Shown here piece by piece: positions 1 to 13,709 of a stretch of 64,000 nucleotides of DNA (its first letter is position 1; each line of letters begins with the position of its first letter). Below the pieces are notes generated by a model. That model was given only the letters and a program-made list of their open reading frames with translations. It made no database searches and was not told the origin of the DNA. Origin of the DNA: Strigops habroptila (taxonomy: Eukaryota > Chordata > Aves > Psittaciformes > Psittacidae); contig NC_046358.1 in assembly GCF_004027225.2 (NCBI RefSeq), positions 63,721,528-63,785,527 on the forward strand. The letters are read 5' to 3'. The translations under genes were made by a program, and so were the position numbers.

Positions 1-760
1 CTCATACATATTAAAGAAAAAAATCCAATGATCAATCAGATTATGAGGCCACTCAGTTTAAGCATATGGTAGTTGGTAATTAGTTCATGGCAGCACTTCA
101 GAAGAGCTACAGTAAGCGGATTGATACAATTCAGTCTTTTTTTCAGACCAATAACTGTTTAAAATTTCTCAGGCTCTGTGATTTACAGAGAGAGCTTGGA
201 TCCTCAGCTATTACAAACCATCATAGTTCCATTCATATCATTGATGCAGTAAGCGTGGAAGTCATTTACACCAGCCAAAGATCTCATCTACAATGACTGG
301 CTTACGGCCACCAAACAGTTCACAAAGCTTTGAGTGACCTCATAAAGCATCGCCCAGTAACAAAATTCACTGCTGTCCTTGAAACTTGTCAGTTTAATAG
401 GAATTTTGCTTTGAGATTAATATATAAACCCCAGATTGGAAGGGTAACAGTGACAGGGATCACTGGTGCATAAAATCTACTGAAATGGAAGAACTGAAAC
501 AGTGATTTTTATGACAAGCCCCACACGCATCACTCAAAGCCTGGTTTTAAAGATGATATGGCCAATATCTGGTGTTCAGAGGACTCTAAGGCCTCCAAGA
601 GCAGAGTACAGAACAGCAGGAATTCAGGAATTGTATCACTGAGAGAAGTGGTACCCATAGCAATGCTTTAGATGTGTAAAAAGTACTAGCTAATGTAAGC
701 TAGAACTCAACTTTGTAGTCAGGTTAAAAGTGAGGTACATGGTTTAATAATTGCCCTTAC
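1..760 (+). other. Possible decayed coding sequence, unrecognised
   Basis: From 87 to about 474 one frame stays open except for a single TGA at 294-296. The first part encodes 69 residues starting MAALQKSYSKR. After the stop the frame continues with LAYGHQTVHKALSDLIKH and ends near GRVTVTGITGA. The composition is protein-like, but I do not recognise a family. It may be a broken retrocopy or chance. No splice or polyA evidence supports a live gene. Confidence 0.2.
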
Positions 761-873
761 CCCTACAGTCTACCAATATATTTTGTTTGTCTGTTTTTAA
801 AAACCTCTTCCTATGTTTCCACATATCTGTTTTTAAGATGCATACACATGTGTGTATATGCACATTCAAGCAG

Positions 874-955
874 CACAGAATCATAGAATAGTTAGGATTG
901 GAAAGGACCTTAAGGTCCTCAAGTTCCAACCTCGCTGTCATCCAGCAAGTGAAGT
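874..955 (-). mobile_element. CR1 3'-end fragment
   Basis: On the plus strand it reads agaatcatagaatagttagg, then ggaaaggacctta and gttccaacc. This is the reverse complement of the CR1 3' terminus. The body is truncated and diverged. Confidence 0.8.
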
Positions 956-3900
956 TATTCTGCACTACAGCGAGCAGGTAGTCATGAGAACATCTGTTGT
1001 ACACTCAACTAAATAGGGAAAGACATATATAGTTAATTTTATCATTCTAGACAGTTACTACAAGCAGAAAAGTAGCAAAAACCCCCAACATTTAGAGAGT
1101 TGATAGATTACTGTAATCAGCTGATACTCTAAAAAACACCTGAACTATGAACAGCGAGGGACAGGTCACAAAGCTGATGTCACAGAAAAGGTCATGCCGG
1201 CCCTGAATGCACAGATAAATTGAGAATTTCATTAACCTGCAAGGCCAAAGGCTTTAGTCTTTCACACAGTTGCTCCTGCACTGAATCCAGTAATGTGCAT
1301 CTGCTAAAGCCCATCTTCCACGGATGCCATCAGTCCCGATTTAAAACAACAGTGAGATTATGGAAAGAATTTCAACTTCCCTGGTAAGTAGCTCCAGTGG
1401 TTGATTACCACATTGCAATGGAGAGGAAAAAAAAAAAAACAACGAAACAACACAACATAAGAAAAAGACTGCAAGACAAAATTGTCAGTGATTGTCAGCA
1501 GCTTCCAGCAGCTGGGCACCACCAGACTGAACTGGTTTGGTGATCTGGTAGGTTGTTCAGTTTTCATTGGTTTTGCTCCTTTCAGATTTATAGATATTGT
1601 GTCACTTCTCACTTCCTCTTTCCTTTTTCCTTGCATTTTAAAGAGCTAGCCTGATTCTTCTCTCACTACAATTAATTTTCATCTGCCTTCAGAAATGTCG
1701 GACCTTTTTTTCCTTTTAGATCATCAACTGCATGTCACAACATTATAAAAACCTACTGAAAACTTGGTGCCATATACCAGTATCACTGTTCTCATTAGTG
1801 CTGCAAAGAGACGAATCTCTTCCTTGCTCACTCCTATTTACTACTCCCTAATTCATCCCCCTGCAGAGCATCTCACCTTGTTTGATTCCAGCATCACACA
1901 GAGAGCATATGTTCCATTGCTCATACACTCTCACCCCTAGGTCCTTTTATAGTTGCTGCCTTCCAGGGTAATTTCTCCTTTGAAGAAAGCTCACAGTCCT
2001 TATTTCTATATGGATTGCTTTACATTTGGTGCATTTAAAGCTTATTTCTGTTTCAATGAACCTCTATCTATCATTCTTTCAACTGTTGATTTATCTGAAC
2101 GTCTTCTCCATATTGATTTTATAGTTACTGTTGCAAAAACCATATAGCTGAGCTGTGGTAAACTTATTAGGATGGTTCCATGTAATCTATCTTGGATTCC
2201 TGGGGACTGTTAACATCCATCAGACGAGGAGCTTATAGCACTTCTGAAAAAGGAAGGCCATTCTGGCATGCCCATAAATTTACTTGGGTGGAAGTTTAGG
2301 GGGAGGGAGGAAGCAGCAATCCAACTTTCTCAAGTAAGGAAGTGCCTGACCTTTGCTGTAAAATAAAGTAACGGCAAGGGAGCTCTCTACTGTGCAGTCA
2401 ATAGAGGTACATGGATGAGGAACAGAATCATGAACCTTGAGAGGTTAGGCTACCAAAAGTGCACTCTGGCATTGGCAAAGGGCCTATCCAGGCCCCAAAT
2501 GACACTAGTCTTATACAGTTAATAACAAGCATTTGAGTTAACTTACTTCAAACAACTGCAGATTTCAAACTGGATAGACTCGCGTTGTCATAAGAGGAAG
2601 CCATGAAATGGGTAAAGGGGAAAGTGAGGAAGATCATTCTTATGCTAGTCCCCACTCCACCTTGTGGGAATGACTGACATTACAGACCCAGTGAGTAGAG
2701 GACATGAAATACACTAACTCAGGGGAGCCAAGCACTGCCCTGGGACAACATCAGGCACAGCATGCCACATCCTAAAGACGTTAGCAAAGAGCAGCATCTC
2801 AATAATTCTCCTAATGACAAATAGAGAGGAGTGACTTTCTCACTGAAGAGAAACTCATCATCTGACCTGCTGAGCATGGGAGATATTCAAAGAGAATCAG
2901 GACAAGGGCTCCATCACACACTGTCTCACAGATGGCCACCTTCTCCCTACTAGTCTTTGATCGCTGTATTTGGGCCAGTAGCAGTCTAATTCTGACAAGA
3001 ACTGATGCCAGTCCAGCACTGATGATCAAGTTTTTTAGCTATCCTTCTCTGACCTGTCCCATGCAATGCTTTGTCAAAGCAATTTATAATTATCACTGCA
3101 ATATCTTACAGGTTCATTGGCACTCCCACAGAACTGCCTACTCAAGGCTATCACAGTGTTGTGTGAACAGAAGTGAACCAAGTCTCAAAGAAAACAATGC
3201 AGATGATTATCTCTCTTCAGCAGTTGGGAAAAGCAGAAGCTCAGCAAATGCATCTCATCCAGCAAATCCACAGGTAGAGCTGCAAACAAAAGCTCAGCTC
3301 AGCCGTTGACACTTATACACTATTCCTGCCTTTCTTACTTGAAGTCATTTTGAAACAAAGAAAGCAATAAAGGATTTAAGCTCTTTGAAGTGACAAGAGA
3401 TAATATTAATGCTTGTTAATCAAGTGTTTAAGGAAACTGAATTGTGCAGGAAGTTGTCTGCTCAGAGTATATTTTATTTGAATTGACTTAATCTATTTTG
3501 CTTGATGAAGGAGTTGCCTACAGAAGAACAAAGGAACTAATGCAGTGCCTTAATACCCCAGTAATCTTGAACTGGTCTTTGCAATAGTTTGGGGGTTTTT
3601 TGTGATTGTGGAAACTTCTAAATCATTTCTAATAATTTGAAACATGTTCCCAAGCAGAGTCAGTCTGCCTCTGCACAGAGCCCTGGGCCTCCACCTGGGA
3701 CTTGCTTCCTTTCCCACGTTATTACTGCAAACAGAATGTCTGCTAATCTAAGAAATCCAGGATAAAAAGACACTTCATTACTCTGTATGGCGATGAATAC
3801 CAAATTTCCCTTGGGCTGCCAGGAAATAGAAGGTTTATCTACCAGTGTATCAGAACAGCAGTTGGATTTCATGAAACCTACTTACAGAGGATTGTTCTCC

Positions 3901-5701
3901 ACCTCCTTAAAGTTCTTTACAATTACTAACATTTTGGGATAGGGAGCAGAAGCAGCACCATTGAAGATAGTTCCATTTTAAAGACATCATGGCCACTGCA
4001 AGCAATTTCTGCCACCTGAGATAACTTATACAGGTTATTTTCAAATACTGTTTATCTTTATTGGGACTTTAGTGTGGCTTTGTGTCATACTTTAAACAAT
4101 TATTTTCTCTGAAAGGCCTTATGATGACCTTTCATCAATGAATCTGCTTATTTATTGCTATTAAGTGTTTATTCACATGCTAGCTGACAAGGCAAGAGAG
4201 TTTGGGTTTTTTAAACTTTATTTTACTTATTCAACTTTTGCCAAAATGGCATTTACTTCAATCAAAATAGTTACACTCACATTTCTCAGGGGAAGAGACA
4301 AAAGCAACTTTTTAGATCTTCACGTTTGTACTTGTCCAACATGTGGACAGGTGTAATGTCCACACTGACACTACATTCAGACAGGACTTTGAAATACTAT
4401 CACCATAATGATCACAGATCGGAGCTAGGAGCCCACAAAGTATCAGAAAAACATGAAAAGTATAGGATAATGATCAGCAGGAAAGTTTCCCCTGAAGCAA
4501 ATAAACAAGAAGTCAGCAGATAGTTTCTATGATTTATGTTTGCCATGTCACTTTGATAGGGACTAAAGGCATTGCTTCACAATAAATCTATTTCAGTTCG
4601 CAACTCATAGTCACATAGACACCTTAGATTTGCACTGGGCTACAGTAAATACTACATCAATATACCATCTCCTCTGCTTATCAGAGATTTTGTGCAAGAC
4701 TAAGGACCTACACTGCACTTGAACATCAGTTTGGTGAACTGGCTTTGCTCCTTCGTACTGTGCTCTTAGTGCAAGTAGCAGATCAAGTTAGATCCTTACA
4801 GAGCCCTGCCATTAAAACCTCTGTATTTCTCTGGGTCAGCTGCATGCACTGCATCAGTGCAATAATACATCATCTACTCTGCACCCTAGCAGATAGCCAG
4901 GGCTTACAAATGCACTAAGAATATATTAAAATAAAAAAGCATATAGAAACAGATAATATGGACAGTGATCATTTATAAACAGACAACAAATAAAATAATC
5001 ATGACTTCCAAGGTGTGAACATTTTTCTCATTGCAAGAAAGGAAAGTGAAATGGCAGTGTGAATTTAAAGATCAAAAGCTTCTGCACAGTCACTGGAAAA
5101 ACTGATTATCTTGACACGTTAAGATAAACCCAACAATTTTGTTTCAGTCAGAAGCTCAAATAAACAAGTTATCAAAACTGCAGTAAAACTGTGGGTTAAT
5201 GAAAGTATTAAAAAAATTTAGATTAAGAAGTCTTCTAGCTTTCTGATGCACACAAACTGTTCTCTGGGATTTAAGGAACTTGACTGGTAAATACAGAGCA
5301 TTCAAGAAAAATATTACTTCTTCAACAGCAAAGCTAACCTCCTGCATCTGTTTGAATAATGGGAGAAACAAGTACCCTTTTATCACCCACTGAATACAAA
5401 TCTATGGTGATTCTTGTCTCAATGAATAAAACCTTGGCAAGTTTTCCTTGAACTGAAAGGTAAAATATGTAACACATTCCTATTCACCAGTGAGGTTCAA
5501 GCAGTCTGAAAATTGGATCATGAACTTTAGTACCAAGTTCACCCTCTCCTGAAATAATCAGTTGGGTTTTTTTTCTGGTGTTAACAGAGGAAGAACAATC
5601 TTCTTCCCAACATCCCTCATTCCCTATTAAAATGCGTGTTGCTTACTTTTCTCTTTGCTGAAAAATACTATTTTCTGACAATCTTTTTAAAGATCTCATA
5701 C
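956..5701. other. Intergenic DNA, no gene recognised
   Basis: AT-rich unique sequence. Short open frames on both strands (for example the 125-codon frame at 2932-3309) lack recognisable similarity and have no supporting splice or promoter signals. Confidence 0.7.
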
Positions 5702-5706
5702 ATAAT

Positions 5707-6307
5707 TGTCCTGATTTCTTCTGGGATAGAGTTAATTTTCTTCCTACTAGCACAGTGCTGTGGTTTGGCTTTAGTCTGAGAATAACACTGATAACGCACT
5801 CATGTTTTTAGTTGTTGCTCAGTAGCACTTACCCCGATCAAAGACTTTTCAGTCTCATGCTCTGCCAGTGAGGAGGGGCACAAGAAGCCGGGAGGGAGCA
5901 GAGACAGGACACCTGACCCAAACTAGCCAAAGGGGTATTCCATACCACAGCACGTCATGCCCAGTATATAAACTGGGGGGGAGGGAGTCACCTGGAAGGG
6001 ACTAATCGCTGCTTGGGTCAGGCTGGGTATTGGTCAGTGGCCAGTGAGCATTTATATTGATATCACTTGTCTTTTTTGGGGTTTTATCCCTCTCTTTCTC
6101 CTTTTCATTACAATTACTATTGTTGTTAGATTTGTTACTATCATCATTATTGTCATATTTTACTTTGTTTCAATTATCAAACCGTTCTTATCTCAACCCA
6201 TGACTTTTACCCTTTTCCATTTCTCCTCCCCATCTCACTGTGGGGGGTGGGTGTGTGAGTGAGCGGCTGCATGGTACTTAGTTGCTGTGTGGGCTTAAAT
6301 GATGACA
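5707..6307 (+). mobile_element. Solo LTR of an avian endogenous retrovirus (ERVL-like)
   Basis: The 601-bp segment begins TG and ends CA and is flanked on both sides by the perfect 5-bp duplication ATAAT (5702-5706 and 6308-6312). It carries a TATA box (agtatataaactggg, about 5964-5978) and a T-rich stretch followed by a G-rich 3' part. Its sequence, including the blocks tttggctttagtctgagaa and caaaggggtattccatacca, matches a family of LTRs I know from bird genomes. No internal retroviral region adjoins it, so it is a recombined solo LTR. The 5-bp duplication favours a class III (ERVL-type) integrase. It has no coding capacity. The open frame at 6044-6262 is incidental. Confidence 0.85.
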
Positions 6308-7830
6308 ATAATGGAACTCCCTAAAAATTAGTCTTGATACTTTGCAAGCACTGTAGTTAACATTGGCAAGACTTGTTCATGACATCCCTGCTGCCCTTCT
6401 CTATCTTGTTTCAGGCTTAAGGCACATTTATATTAGCCAGATATTTATCAGGATTCTTTAAATATATTCAAAGTTCCCTTTCTATGTTCAAAGAGCAGCA
6501 ATGAACATACTGTGACAGACAGCATGACACACAGCACCAATCTAGCCACAGATATACATGACTTATTGCATTTCCTCCCAACTTGAGCGAATTACTTCAG
6601 GGGTGTATCACAATAACTCAGCCGAATCACCTCCAGGCCCCAACCCTTTATCTCCCTTATTATCTATTTCTACACACTACCCACTCCCAAAGCGCTACAT
6701 GCACCCTTCACAACTCAAACAGCAATGAATCCGAATGCTTACAGATGGAAGTCTAAAAATCAACTTCTGTCTTAAAAAAAAACCACACTAAAAAGAACAT
6801 GCCCTCAATTAGAGCACTTCTTGTTTAAAGCAGAGCTCTGAAAATCTGTAGCATTTGGCTATCAGTCTCAGGAACAATCTGTTGAAACATTTCCCCTTCC
6901 TGCTTCCAAGCAGACCAGTAATACACACAATCTGCTTACTGGTATTTTAGTACTTTTGTCTCTGCTGCATGAAAGTACATTAATATATCAAGGCATGTTA
7001 CAACTGGTTTAGAAAAGGATATAGGTTCTTCTCATCCTCAAAAAGTATGGTTGAATAAACCTACTAGTTTGTTTAATGGAAGAAAGAATCTATGAAGGAT
7101 GACTTCAAAGCTAAAACACTGAGTTTGCAAAGCTGCAAAGCAGTACTCAAATCCCTAACCCTTCTAAATAACAAGAAATACGAATTAGCGCTGGGTACTA
7201 TTTGCAACCTTGACTGTTATGACAGCCCCAGGCTCCTGAACACTTAAAAATCATTTCCCAGTTTAATGAACTGTTCATTCCACAGCAGAATTAAAATAAT
7301 TTCTGGCAGAAATCCCCCAGCTAATGGAAACACTGGAACTTGTCTTAAATGTAGCAAGGACAGGGCAAGTGAACTAAGTAACATCACAGCTGAGGTAGGG
7401 AATCTCCAAAGAGATGATCTTTTGACGCCTTTGAAAATGTAACAGCTAAGTCAGGGGCTGCATGATTAAATGATGTCATGCCAGAATTATTACTAGTACA
7501 TCTCTAGAAACCCCTGGGTGTATCGTCTCCTAGTGAGAACTGAGAAAAAACACCTATAACTTCAAAAAATTAAATTGTTTATCGGTGAAGTACCAGCAGC
7601 TGCCAAAGCTAAGGCTTAAAAGATTGTCATTTGCAATTGATCTGATCTCAAAAGAATTCTAAATGCCTGGGCTGTCCAGGTCCCACAGCAAAATCCAAGA
7701 AGCACAAGTTGAATGCTCTGCTGTGTTCTCTCCACATCACTGTAGACCTGGACTGAAACCCTAAGGACCATTTTTATGTCACACTCTTGCAAACACATGG
7801 GACTGACAGTTCACACCCAACCAGCATCAT

Positions 7831-7933
7831 CTTTGAGCAAACGGGTCTAGTGGAAGGTGTCCTTGACCACAGCACGGGGGCTGGTTCTAGATCATCTTTA
7901 AAGGTCCCTTCCAACCCAAACCATTCTATGATT
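7831..7933 (+). mobile_element. CR1 3'-end fragment
   Basis: The segment runs from ctttgagcaa through ggtctagtggaaggtgtcc to ccattctatgattg, the standard CR1 3' end in plus orientation, about 100 bp long. Confidence 0.85.
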
Positions 7934-10900
7934 GCATTAGATATGGGTGTATATACATGACTTAAGGCACATAAAGTCCACGCTTAATTTTTTTCTCTGA
8001 AAAGAAAACTCCTGCTTTTTTGATCTCAAATTCCAAACCCTCCATTAAAATACTGGCAAAATCAAAAACTTAAAACTGGACTAGTTCGCTCCTCCAGAAC
8101 CAAGACAAAGGTTGCTACATCAGGGGCCTTCCCACCACAGTTCCTTGTCTGATTCCAGAGCCAGTTGCATGACCACCAGCATGGAGTTTCTTAGCATAAA
8201 CACTTGCACCCTTTTCCTCCTTTCCTGGAAGCAGCAGAGCATGCTTGAGGTACAGCCTCAGCAGTCTCCAACATGAATGCACATTCACAGGCTGCAATTT
8301 GGGAAATGTCTTGTTGCAACTCTTATTTCACAAAGCCAGTTTCTCCCCAGCACAGAGCTGGCTGGTTTCAGAGAAAGTGATAGGAATGCATCCGCCCTTT
8401 GACTGACTGACTGTCAGAGTCGCTGACATATTTAGTTTTGAAACCTGGCAATATTTCACAGCCTCTGGAACAGACAAGCTGCCAGATTTCCTTTGGGAGA
8501 AAGAAATGAGGGGGATGTACAGCCACTGAACAAAAATAACTAATGTAGAGCTGGATCCAGCCTCAAATAAGCAAATCTTTCACTGAATAAGGCCTACAGG
8601 TCTTGCTTTACTGACTTTAGGTGTAAAACAATTCTAGGATTTGGCCTTTACATTTAAATGTAAGACTATTTTATAGGCTTTACTTGCCTAAAACCAGTAA
8701 AAGACTGAAAATGTGCATGAGCACAAAATGCACACAAATCATTTCAACGCCTGGAAAACAACTCTGCAGGCACACAACTATTACACAAGCCAGCAATCAT
8801 TGCAAGCTCATATTGTTTAACACAACAGCAGCAGCATCAAAAACCCCAACAACTTGCAATGCTGCAACACACTGCAGAACTTAGTGAATAGCTTGTCAAA
8901 AAGCAGTCGCTATGATGGCAAGCTTATTTGATTTTTTCATGACAGATTATGTATATAAATCTATTTATATGGAACAGCCATAGAGAAAACACTGTCAATG
9001 AAGAACAGTTATTGCTTTCCAATAAATGGTCAAATTAATCCTCATTTTGCTCCCCTGATTTCTAGAGACTTCCCTGCTCCAGCATGATGCTATCTCCCTT
9101 GACTCTGCAAGGATCCTCAACCCACAGGAAGTCCTTCTAATTCTAGAATTTAACAGAACAAGTGTAAGCATGCAGCATAAAGCACACTGATACTGTCCAA
9201 AACCTTTTCACTGAGATTTGGCATCTTTAATCCTTGTCTTTCAGGGTATAGAGGGGTTCCAGAAATGGATTCATGCTTGAAAGAGCCATTTCTCCACAAA
9301 CTGAAGTGGTTGTGAGCACAGCTTATGCTTGTCTGAACAGAAAAGCCTAAGCAGGGGTCTGTTCTGCTGTGGCAGAAGATTTTCCTTTGGAGGGGAGCAT
9401 TTGTTGTTTTTCTTTTTTAATTTAATTTTTTATGCATATAAAACCACAATTCAGGTAACAGTGGATATGCTTTCTCTGACTTTTGACTGTAAAACCTATT
9501 TCTGTTACCTGTAACTTTGTCAAGCTGGAGTTTATCAACACAAGGCAGAAACCTGACATAGCTGTTCCAGTTTTCTGACAGAACCAGCTGAAACATTACA
9601 TTGGTTTTACAGAAATGGGTTGGAGAAGGACCCACACAAAGGTGTAGAAAAATCATTTCAGCAAGTGTTTTAGTGCAATGTTTTGAAAACCGAGTCTCCA
9701 CGTTCATCCTAAGGGTCACCTTTCTTGTCACGGAATTGGCTTGTGGGGGATGTTCTTGAAATAGGAAAAAACAATCATCCACAAGCATAACCAAGAAATA
9801 AGCTGCTGAAAGGAATAGTCATACCGAGGCTTACCACAGCCTTTCAAAACCCATATGCTAACTCACAGTTCCTCTTCTCTAATAAAACTACATTAGTACC
9901 AACCTTTGAAACTGACTGTCTATTCACCAGTCCAGAAGGGTAGGAGCCAAGCAGATGCTAGGGGCAGGATATCATAGGAAAGAGACCCCTCCAAGTGTTC
10001 CTGCTGGACATAGGAAGAAGAACCATTTTTCTTCCTTTTTGCATAAAACCAAAGGTTATAATGGTGGAGGATTAAATAGCAGCAGAAGCAGCTAGAGAAG
10101 AGACTGGTGAGCCAGGAGACAGGTCTGCTGCTGGGGATGTACATTTAGAAAATGTGCCTGGGGCAAAATCCACTTCAGTGGAATATCACTTGCATGCCTA
10201 TACACCTAATGCAATCACACAGCACTGCCTGAGAAGAGAGGGCTGACATGCACCACCCAGTGAATTTCCACTCACGCCCAGGAAAAAGGAGTCCTTGTGT
10301 CTATTCTTGCCTTTTGCTGGGGGAGTGAAAAAGAGGAACACAGTAGAAAGCCACAATACCCTATTCGAAATGCTAAATGTTAGGCAGCTAAATCTCCTGT
10401 AGCCACAGGTGATTTCCATTAAAACAAAGAGGAGTAATTCTGTTCTGAAGCAGGATAGCCTACTTGGTTGACTGCCCCCGCAGAGGTTTGGGTATGGAAC
10501 GCTAGATACTCTGGGGAGGATGAGTCCTTTGCATTATTCAAACTACTGGCCAGATTACTTATATTTTTGTAGGCATGCTCCCCCAGTATTACGGCTGCAA
10601 CATTTAGCATACAGTTTTTAAGTCTTCTTTCAAAACACTGGGGACTTGCACAAAGGACTAAGTCCTCCCTTCCTCACAGTAGTGGAATTACCAAAATAAT
10701 TACAGGACAAAGGAGTAAAGGGCAACCTGGGAACAGAAAACCATGGTTTTCCTGACTGCACCCCAGGGGCTTGAAAGGATGCAAGTGCTAATTAGAGCCA
10801 CGTAACAGAGGTAGTATGCATTCCTATATTGTAGGATACAGTGCTAAGAGGGAGAAAAGAGATAAATATAATTTCATTTGTTCTAAATCAATGCATAATT

Positions 10901-13330
10901 TCAAGAGGATTCACATTTGTATCTGAATACAACATTTACATTGTCAGTAAGCATATTTTTCCGACAGATGTCTTTATTGTAAACCCTGATCTGATTCAAC
11001 CTGCAATCAGTGGGGCTATTCACATGCTAGAACAGCATGACGGATGATGCATTTTAAGGAGTAATTGAAATGGGAAATAAAATACCTAGTTTTGATCCAG
11101 AAAGGCTACATTATATACTCAAGAAGCACTATGACTGAAAAGCAAGCGCTGTTATGGATGAAAAGACTCCACATAGCTTTTCCTGGCCTCTAACTTACCA
11201 CCAAGCCCCTAAAGCTTTCCCAGGCAAAAGACAACTCACTTTTCATGATAAAAGCATAACAGAATTCAGGATTTGCCCCACTGCAATGACTATGCTGATG
11301 TTGATTGATGATTGATGCAATGAGTATGTTGATCTTCCAATTACTTTCATGTTTTAGAGCCTTAAGAAATGTGGCTGAGATGACAGTGTACTTCAGGAAT
11401 GCGCACACCCGAGATGCAGACCTTAGGCCTGGGGCACTTGTGGATCTCGTGTTCTCATCAGCTCAGCTAGCAACCCACACACTGTGAGTCCTTTGGAGTG
11501 AAAAATTAGTATAGCATCCAATCTGAAAAATACTTCCAGCTGCAAACAATAAACCTCTGGGAAAGAAATCAATATGAGATTAGCTACAAGGTGTGTAGTG
11601 CAAGTCTGCGAAGGACATAAAACAACCACATCAAAACCAACCCCACAGAACAGGATACAGAAGACAAGTATACAAGGTCAGGATTCCATGTTAAGGGCAC
11701 ATTGTTCAAACCTGAAAATGAAACTTTCTGCTTTATTAAAGGCTAATACACATCTGCTTCGAACAATGAACTGCAAAGAGATTGTTCACACATGGGTACA
11801 GACAAAATATTTTGCATTAGGAATATCCAAAACATCCAACAGAAATTAAGCTGAGAGAAAATGAGTAGTGAAGCTAATCTGAAAGTTTCTAACTGGTTTT
11901 TGAGTTTTAATTGTAGTCTTTTGATGGGATTGCTATGTCTTCTCTACTTACCAGTCAAAACTAAATAGCACACCGAACACTGCCCAGCATTCCTGACAAA
12001 GAATACTCCAATATTCAAGGAAAACAGGATGCACTTTTTTTTGTACCTTGATCTTTCAAAACATTTACTCAGCATTTCATGTGCTAAGTCGGGGCACCTC
12101 AGATACAAAACATGCTTATAAACAACCTAACACAGGATCAAATCCAGCCAGAAAAAACCCAACAATCTCACAAATTGAATGAGCTTTGCATGAGGAGCAA
12201 AAAGCTGAGTCCCAGTGGTGTCAATGCAACTAGAGGATGTTGTATTTATGAATCATTACAAGTGTTTAACATCTAGAACTTCCCCAGGTGCCTCCCAACT
12301 TAAAGCACAGTGATGAAGATGGGTAGTGACTTGGTCTATGCAGAAGGCAGTAGGATCCTGTGGCAGTATGTTGGCAGGGGCACACAGAAACCCTGTGCAG
12401 TGCCTTGCCCAGGTTTACAGGCATGCAAGCCCACAATAAAAATCAAGTCAGCCCTCTTCTTCTAGCACCACACATCACACCACACAAAAAGCACAAGTTG
12501 ATCTGTATGTGATATAATGGTGTTTTCCCCACTATCCTAGACACAGGCCTATTCTGTAACAAACTACTGTATAACAGTATGGACTGCTTGGGTCTGTGGG
12601 CTGAATTCCAGTAATGTACTTGTAAGAAGATCCCTCTTTCAACAGAAAAATCCCCAGTAGTAAACAGATAACCCAAATTCACCTTAATACCAAGTACCCA
12701 ATTTGGCTCCCAGTCTTCCCATCTTCATGAATATGAACTTCAGCTTCTTAATACAGGTCAGCTTGCTGCTTGAGTCCTGTAGCTTTATTATGCAATGAAC
12801 AACAGGGAGTAACATCAGATATTGATCAAGCACTCTGGGAATTGATTGGTGCCTGGCACAAGCCCCAGCTTGAGCTTTGTTCCTTTACATTCTGACCAGT
12901 GACAGCCTGATGGCCACAAAACCTTCCTTCCTCATTCCAAGGCTGTTGCTTCTCAGGGCTCAAAGCTTACTATTTCCTTTACCCTGGAACCTTTCCAGAG
13001 ATGTTTAAGAGAGCTATCACTCAGCCATTATTCTTATCTGTTGCATCTTGGCTCTCTAACAAGGAAAGAGTAGGATGGCAGCACCCATGGCAGCCGTGCA
13101 CACCGTGCTGTCCTCACACAATTATGTTGCGGACACTGCAATTCCACACAAGCTGAATATTCAACCCTTGTTGCTGGCTTTTTAATAATAGACAAATTTC
13201 AGAAAATCATTGTTATCTCCAGTTTATCATCTCAAATTTGGTGATAAGAAAGAACTGGGAAGAAGTTTTGAAAAGACTCACTAGAATAAAGATCTGGAAC
13301 TCTTTCCTAGAGGTTTTGAATTATGTCTTT

Positions 13331-13353
13331 CCCCCCCCCCTCCCCCTCCCCCC
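13331..13353 (-). repeat. Polypyrimidine C-run with G-quadruplex potential on the - strand
   Basis: The plus strand has ten C, T, five C, T, six C. The complementary strand therefore has long G-runs with single-base A loops, enough for a G-quadruplex. Confidence 0.75.
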
Positions 13354-13671
13354 AAGAGATCAAGGAAGAAAACGGTAAAGGCAGGATGGATTTTTAAACA
13401 GCAAGCACCATGTACCCTTTCACTAAGCATGGACCAGGACTGAGGCATGATTCAATTTCTTCTTCCTATGATTTGAAACCCTATTTCCAACCTCCCAGGA
13501 TTATTTTCTTCCACCAGGTCTCTGAAGGGAACATATGAGAGGAAGCACTACTATTCAGGATCTGCTCTCAGAAGTAGTGCTTCTGCTGTGATCCAGAGCT
13601 GTCATACAAAATAGTTCATTTCTGTCCACAACTCAGCTGAATTCTCTCAGTAGACAGAATTCAGCAGAATT

Positions 13672-13709
13672 CTACTGTAAAATCAGAACTCTACTGTAAA
13701 AGCAGAACC
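13672..13709 (+). repeat. 19-nt tandem duplication
   Basis: Two adjacent copies, ctactgtaaaatcagaact and ctactgtaaaagcagaacc, differ at two positions. Confidence 0.8.

Noticed and set aside
2932-3309. 125-codon open frame
   Set aside because: No recognisable domain, opposite-strand frames overlap it, and there is no supporting signal. It fits chance.
9417-9794. 125-codon minus-strand open frame
   Set aside because: No family similarity recognised and the start lies in unremarkable DNA.
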